A stretch of 64,000 bases of DNA, taken from Trichobilharzia regenti (taxonomy: Eukaryota; Platyhelminthes; Trematoda; Strigeidida; Schistosomatidae). Position numbers and translations under genes: made by a program. A model generated the notes under the pieces. It saw only the letters and a list, made by a program, of their open reading frames with translations. It made no database searches and was not told the origin of the DNA. Location of the stretch: the NCBI GenBank assembly GCA_944472135.2, contig OX235267.1, positions 18,025,452 through 18,089,451 on the forward strand. The letters run 5' to 3'. Positions 58,720 to 64,000 of the stretch are shown here, piece after piece. The first letter of the stretch is position 1, and each line of letters starts with the position of its first letter.

Positions 58720-59077
58720 TGTCAATCACGTCTCATAAACCGTTAATGCCCAGCTCTCGCTACGCTCGGGCCCACGCTGTTCTTCGAAGATTTCAGAAAC
58801 GCTTAGTTATAACGGACGAAAAATCCAATACACCGATTGGTCGCTTGATATTTGTTTATTGTTACACCAACATATAAAAAGAATAAGTGAAATAAGATCT
58901 GAAAACAAATATTACAATAATAAATCATTGTATTACTTCTGACGATGTTTCACTCTTCTTTCTGAACAGCGACCGATGAGACGATGACTGTCGTATTGAT
59001 GCCTCCGCGAAAATTGGGGAAGTTGATTTTAAGCAAACAACCAAGAATTGATCGTTCAATCTTCTGCTCCATTGACA
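58720..59077 (-). repeat. 5' LTR of BEL-type copy 2
   Basis: 358 bp, TGTCAA...TTGACA. It shares TCCAATACACC with the 3' LTR at 39152 and is followed by GTGAT. Confidence 0.9.
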
Positions 59078-59082
59078 GTGAT

Positions 59083-59350
59083 ATTGGTTCATTTAATTGT
59101 TGACAGTCAGCTGGAAGAACTACCGGTGATGTGACTGCAATTCTTTGGTACTGGTACAGGTGCATTCACTCTGTGTAATCTCACGTATCTATTCAACTCA
59201 TGTTTTTCCTTGTCACTGTTTATTCTCCCCCACATTTTCGCTCGTTAAACTTCTATTTAGTTTTATGTCTCTACCTTTGTGTGCTACATGAAATGTGGTA
59301 AATTAAACAGGTGGACTTCTCTGCAAACTCATACTGAAAGCTAGTCAGAA
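59083..59350 (+). mobile_element. Decayed RTE with internal deletion, right part
   Basis: Continuation of 38560-39146 beyond BEL copy 2: ORF end (RCIHSV-like) and 3' UTR (TTTGTGTGCTACATGAAATG ...), matching 61760-61980. Confidence 0.6.
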
Positions 59351-59599
59351 TGACACAGTCTGGGCATAACTAAATGCGAAACATTGATAAATGATCTCCA
59401 AAATTTCAACAAATGATAAGTGTAGTTCTTAATCTTGTTCTTTGCCAAATGAAAAATAGATACCTTTCAGTAATCTCAACTTCCACCCGGGACTCGTCTC
59501 CTACTTTACAACTGGATTTGTGCTTTGTCACTTTTGTGCTTAGCTTTCAGTCATTCAGCATTCGCCATTGTTGTTGACTCAGCGCCTAGATGACTTTAG

Positions 59600-61250
59600 T
59601 TGAATAAGGTTTCGATCGTGCAAACTTGGGTCCTGGGCAGTTGATTGGTTGCATTATCATTTCTCAAATGGAATGCAGCATACTGTATATTAGGGTAAAT
59701 CTTCCACCTCGCTTGCTGAAGCTGGTGTTCCTCTGGCTATTTTTATCACTCCTTTTCTTTTTTCTCTCTCGTCTTACATGACTTTTCTCTTTCTAATGAG
59801 AGCAACTTCGTCAAACACGCTGGTGATCTGACCGTTTCACTTCATGTCATGTTACAATGTGACTGCAACAAACTTAAGTGATTCCTGTCTGTAGCCTAAG
59901 GTACATGGTCTTGCGTTAAATCCCTCTAAATGTCAGGCAGTTAGCTTTCCCCTCACTCATAAGCGTGAACTGCAAGAACTGTATCGTTCACAAGATGTTT
60001 GTATCGAAGAGGGCACTGAAACAGAAACTAAGTCTAACAGAAAATACCTTGGAGTAAGTCTATCCTCTGGTCTTTCTTGGTCATTCTATATCTTGTCGAT
60101 TTCTAAGAAAACCTTCAGTCTAACTTACCATGTTATGTATTCAAGACGGTCAGGAATCATTCAACCTCTCTTTTTACAACTTGTTAACTCTTGCATTGGT
60201 ACCATCAACCCCAACGGGTTGATCTCTGACGAAATCTCAGCACGAATACAGGGGGCTCGTTTCGCATTTGACAGTTTACGCCGACTCTGGCGTAGACGAG
60301 ATGTTCGACTATCGACCAAAGGGCGGGTGTACTGCTCATCAGTCCGCTCCGTCCTCCTTTATGGTTGATGAGACCTGGCCACTGAGAGTGGAAGACATGA
60401 AAAGACTAGCTGTCTTTGATCATAGGTGCCTACGCTTTATTTCCCGTGTAAAGTGGCATAATAAGGTGAGCAACATTGAAGTTAGGCGTCGAGTTCTAGG
60501 TAAACAGGGGAAATCGATCGACGAAGTCGTGAAGTTACAAAGACTGAGATGGTTAGGACATGTGTTACGTATGCCAAGCCATCGCCTCCCTCGACGAGCA
60601 ATGTTAGCGGATATAGGGTCAGACTGGAAAAAAGCTAGCGGCGGTCAGACAAAAACATGGCACCAGTCAATGAAATCCACAACAGTTGGTCTAAGCCACG
60701 TAGGAAGGTGTAGACTTCCAGGCTGGGGTCCTCGGGACGGTAAAAATCTATTGTTGGAAACAATTGGTGACATGGCTCAGACTCGTTCTCAGTGGCGCAG
60801 ATGCATCCACTCCTTGTGACTTATGATTTCCAATGAAACTGTTTCTATTGTGCTTTTCTTGTAATTTCTTCTCTTGCTTCGCGTGCTATACGGAGTGTGG
60901 CGACTTGAACTTCCGCATATTTGTGCAAAGTTCTATGTCAAAAACAGACAGAGACAGACTTTACTGTTCCCGCTTATTCTTTCCTGAATTACTCAAAAAC
61001 GACTATGTCGTATTGTGCAAGGTATTAAGGTTCTCATTATGGTAAGTGGTGTACCATTTAGTCAACTCGTTAATGCATTAGTTACAAGACATCTAAACTC
61101 ATGTGAGAAATGGTCTAAATCTATACTGTCTAACCCTCAACATCCCCTCTATTCTCAGCTCTTCCCTTTAATTTCATCTGATGGAACCAGAAGTCAGAAT
61201 AAAAGATTATGTGATCGTTTTTGGAATTAAGTAATACCAAAAATTGTTGT
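59600..61250 (+). mobile_element. LINE fragment (family of 8672-10085), split by an RTE
   Basis: Plus strand, decayed. 59600-60185 covers the RT around the former YADD box (now HAGDLTVSL), and 60959-61250 the C-terminal part (FPELLKNDYV, then QLVNALVTRHLNSCEKWSKS, NPQHPLYSQL). The two parts join colinearly with the copy at 8672-10085 once the RTE is removed. Confidence 0.75.
60186..60958 (+). mobile_element. RTE-clade fragment inserted in the LINE remnant
   Basis: Plus strand, 5'-truncated: NPNGLISDEISARIQGARFA, RRRDVRLSTKGRVYCSSVRS, a one-base frameshift near 60365, then ETWPLRVEDMKRLAVFDHR to ETIGDMAQTRSQWRRCIHSL (stop near 60819). The 3' UTR follows and ends CAGACAGAGACAGAC. It is closely related to 12993-13989. 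Confidence 0.85.
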
Positions 61251-61279
61251 CGTTTTCATTGTCAGAAGTTCACAGCCTA

Positions 61280-62120
61280 TTGAGTTTACGCAAGTGGAAT
61301 GCTCATTTCCCACTTTCCTGAGGAGACATCAGCTAGGATTCTAGGAAAGTAGCACGTCGGTATGTGAATTTCATGAATCTGTAGACTGCATTCCATTCAC
61401 TTATTACTGAAACTAAACGATGAAGGAACTGATATTTCAAAGAAGGATGTAGTACAAGGCTCATTTCTACAACTGTCGTCCTTATTTTAGTTCAATTTCA
61501 TCATAAATGTATTAACCGAATTGTCTGTTACTCACTTTAGGCCCTTACCAGGGAACAGTCTTGTCAACTTAGTGTATGCTGATGTTATTGTCCACTTAGG
61601 CTGCGATAAGTGACCATTGAAACTGGAAGATATGAAAAGACTACTGGTTTTTGATCGTAGTGTCTGTACCCTTTCTTCTGTGTTAAGTAGTCTAATATGG
61701 TGAGTAATATTGGGGTTAAGCTTAGTGTTAAGTAGAAATGTGATTCCAAACGTTGTTAATGACACAGATGCATTCACTCTATGTAGTCTCACATATCTGA
61801 GCAACCCTTATATTTTTTCCATATGACTGTTTGTTTTTCATCACATTTATGCTCATTATAGTGACATTTAATTTCTTTTTTCTTCTACCTTTGTGTGCTA
61901 CATGGAATGTGCTAACTTAAGCGGGTGCACTTGTGTGCAAGCTTCTATGTTGAAAGTCAGTCTGTCAGAATGGTCTATAGTCCAGGTATAATGAAATGCT
62001 AAAACGTGGATAAAAATAGGCAAAATGTCAACAAATGGTAATCGTATTTTTTCATTTAGTTTTTGTCTAACTGAAAAAAGAGATCTTACAATAATTTCTC
62101 CTCTTACCCGAGATAACTCT
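61280..62120 (+). mobile_element. Decayed RTE with internal deletion, second copy
   Basis: VYADVIVHLGCDK is followed directly by LEDMKRLLVFDRS, the same deletion as at 38860. The 3' UTR (TTGTGTGCTACATGGAATG, GTGTGCAAGCTTCTATG) continues to about 62120 and parallels 59150-59480. Confidence 0.65.
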
Positions 62121-62559
62121 CACACTCTGTCCCGTTATATCTCATTAGTTAGTTAATTTTATCGTGTAGCCCAAATGCGAAGTCGAAACACATCTGATGA
62201 AATATGTTTTGCTTATTACCAACCAAATATAATATTTTTCAAGTGTGGAACGTCACAAATCGAACTGCTACACTTCTGTGCTCATTTCCATGTTAAAACT
62301 CAGTCAGTCAGCTTTGTCACTGCAGATGCGTAGTGTCACAACTACCTAGTGTTAATTAGCTTAAACAATTATTCATGCCGTTTCCTAAGTACTCTGTGCA
62401 TTTCCCGATTCCTTAAACTGTCCAGATAAAGTGCACCGAAGAGGAAAACATAAACCAAAAGTCAGTAACACGGACGTAAGAAATGGTGTGAATAGAAGTG
62501 AATGAGATGAGTGACCTTCTATCCCTGTAGTACGCTTAACTAAAATACTCATGTATATG

Positions 62560-62740
62560 AATGAGGCAAAAAGTTGTGTGACTGACTTGATATGATCATG
62601 AGCAATAGTTTGTGCTCAAAACGCCACCAAGTAATATTGCTGTACAACACTGTGTGATTTGTCAAAATAAAATCGTATCCATAATGGAGTTATACTCTAC
62701 CACAGTGCCCAAGTTTTATACTTATGTCAAAAATACTTAT
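62560..62740 (+). repeat. Dispersed repeat, copy 2 (partner at 3795-3975)
   Basis: Shares TTGATATGAT, GTACAACACTGTG and ACTCTACCACAGTGCCCAAG with copy 1; I estimate three quarters of positions are the same. Confidence 0.7.
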
Positions 62741-64000
62741 CTTATGTGTCTCCTAATTGTTTCCTTTTTGTCTTCCTCATTGCAGGTTGTCAGTCTCCGT
62801 AGACATTCTACTAGATGTCGTCATACATAGTGTCTGCAAGCAGTCTTTCAATACATCTACCTCCCGCAAAGTTATTGTTACGATGCCTTTAAATCATTTA
62901 CACTTGGCCGTAATACAATTAGTGTGCTAATATTACTGATGCAATGACATGCAAGACTTGTACATGTTACTGTGAAGTTAGCTTGTAATAACATTCCCTC
63001 CATAGTAAATAGAATGCTTGTGATAACAATTCGTCATTATCTTTTCATTGTGTTGATAGTTGCGTATATATTAGAAAAAAGCTAACCTTGTCGTATCAGT
63101 TCTCTAAATTACAATCACTAAGTGCCCATACCTCTGCTGAATACCAAGTGCTACTCGTGGCCCATGAAATACTTATTACTGCATTCGGATATAACAATCA
63201 AACTATTATTACATGGAGTAGTGAGACAGAAGGCGTATGAAATTTAGATATTAGTGTGTATCTGAAGTTAACGACACAATATATATGTGGATTTTTCATT
63301 TCCAAACTAGAGAATTTTATAGGGTAATGTAGGAGTGAGCGCAATGAGTTAATAATGTATTCTTTACTGCATACATCTTGTATGAGTGAAATGCTTCTAT
63401 TCAATTTTCGGCGAAGCTTCAATATCACCCTGCAGGGTTTCTTCAATGCACTCTCATAGGGAATAATACTTGGTACTGAGGAATCCAGCCAAAAGCATCT
63501 GTGACACAGTCGAATGACTTTTTCAACTAAAAGCCGCAATACTGATATTGAGTGTGATTTACCTGTAAACTGAGGGACTCTAGTGTAACACAGCACCATA
63601 TCCCAGCAGGGTATTCTTTGTGTTTTACAGGTACAAGTAGAATTCATGGACTGAGCATTTGTTAAATATGGAGGCGACCCATTGAGTCACTTAGACGAAA
63701 GGCTGACGAAATGCGATACCTTACACACGCACTTTCAGATGTAGGCATGTGTCACTTCACATGAACTCTGGATCATATCGAGTAGGCATTCCTTTAAATT
63801 AATTATTGTTCGTATATGTGATGACTTGGTGCGTTTCCTAGTTTGCCTATAATTACGGAATGTACATTATATTAAGGAACACAAATGGATTTTGTGAAAA
63901 CCAGTGGTGTTCCTTCTCTAGTCTTCATTGATGTCACATTGATTGACACGATTAAAGGAATAGATTGTAACGTGGTGTTTTCTGTAGCTGCGAAACGTAA
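62741..64000. other. Unassigned DNA at the window end
   Basis: No repeat family recognised. A 149-codon minus-strand frame (63647-63198) is open but has no recognisable domain, splice signals or second copy, so I do not call it a gene. Confidence 0.5.

Larger units (their letters stand above)
39152..59077 (-). mobile_element. Pol-less BEL/Pao-type LTR retrotransposon, copy 2, with nested LINE array
   Basis: The outer ends are a 3' LTR (39152-39509) and a 5' LTR (58720-59077), both 358 bp with the same diagnostic bases (GAAAAATCCAATACACC). They are flanked by GTGAT at 39147-39151 and 59078-59082. This shows that the two LTRs 19 kb apart belong to one insertion. Without the nested array the interior is 3061 bp, the same as copy 1. 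The element entered an old RTE remnant, and was itself invaded in its 5' untranslated region at 42484/58634. Confidence 0.88.

Noticed and set aside
34389..59077. A segmental array of four independent solo LTRs
   Set aside because: Diagnostic bases and flanking duplications pair the four LTRs into two insertions.
1..64000. CRISPR arrays, operons or prokaryotic defence systems
   Set aside because: Spliced exons, Pol III SINEs and eukaryotic retroelements show nuclear eukaryotic DNA; the repeats have no regular spacer structure.

Overview
This window looks like nuclear DNA of a parasitic flatworm, most likely a blood fluke (Schistosomatidae). It is AT-rich and intron-rich, and about three quarters of it is transposon-derived. 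The mixture of families is typical of schistosomes: Merlin DNA transposons, SR2-like RTE and CR1-like non-LTR elements, Penelope-like elements with a GIY-YIG domain, BEL/Pao and gypsy LTR elements, and hammerhead-carrying Sm-alpha-like SINEs. The genus is inferred from this mixture; I could not run a database search.

Only one host gene is visible. It lies on the minus strand from 33241 down to 5508 and can be read as 11 coding exons whose splice phases all agree. They sum to 2613 nt, or 870 codons plus a stop. The protein belongs to the QRICH1/ZMYM2-4 family: a Pro-rich block, an AT-hook-like motif and the C-terminal DUF3504-type domain are present, but no MYM zinc finger is seen. Its introns are crowded with nested elements.

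Layout. 1-3415: a decayed Merlin element beside a decayed CR1-like LINE that carries a minisatellite. 3416-5229: no gene. 5230-33241: the host gene. Its intron 9 (6488-14677) holds a Merlin copy split by a solo LTR, a Penelope-like element split by a LINE, and a complete but pol-less gypsy-like LTR element (10901-14462, TSD CACAC). That LTR element sits in an older RTE tail, and its 3' LTR is split by a younger RTE fragment. Introns 7, 8 and 6 hold three hammerhead SINE copies, and other introns hold RTE, Penelope and solo-LTR pieces. 33242-34388: upstream flank of the gene.

34389-59077 is dominated by two copies of a second pol-less LTR family (BEL/Pao type, minus strand, 358-bp LTRs, 3061-bp interior, one 664-codon Gag-like ORF). 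Copy 1 is 34389-38165. Copy 2 runs from 39152 to 59077 (TSD GTGAT) and is swollen to 20 kb because a 7.44-kb LINE with intact ORF1 and ORF2 entered its 5' region. The LINE is flanked by 635-bp direct repeats of the host element, and the whole 8.07-kb unit is present twice in tandem, nearly identical. 59078-64000 holds old RTE and LINE fragments and unassigned DNA.

The two most unusual things are the 8-kb tandem LINE/BEL structure and the presence of two unrelated LTR families that keep gag but have lost reverse transcriptase and integrase.
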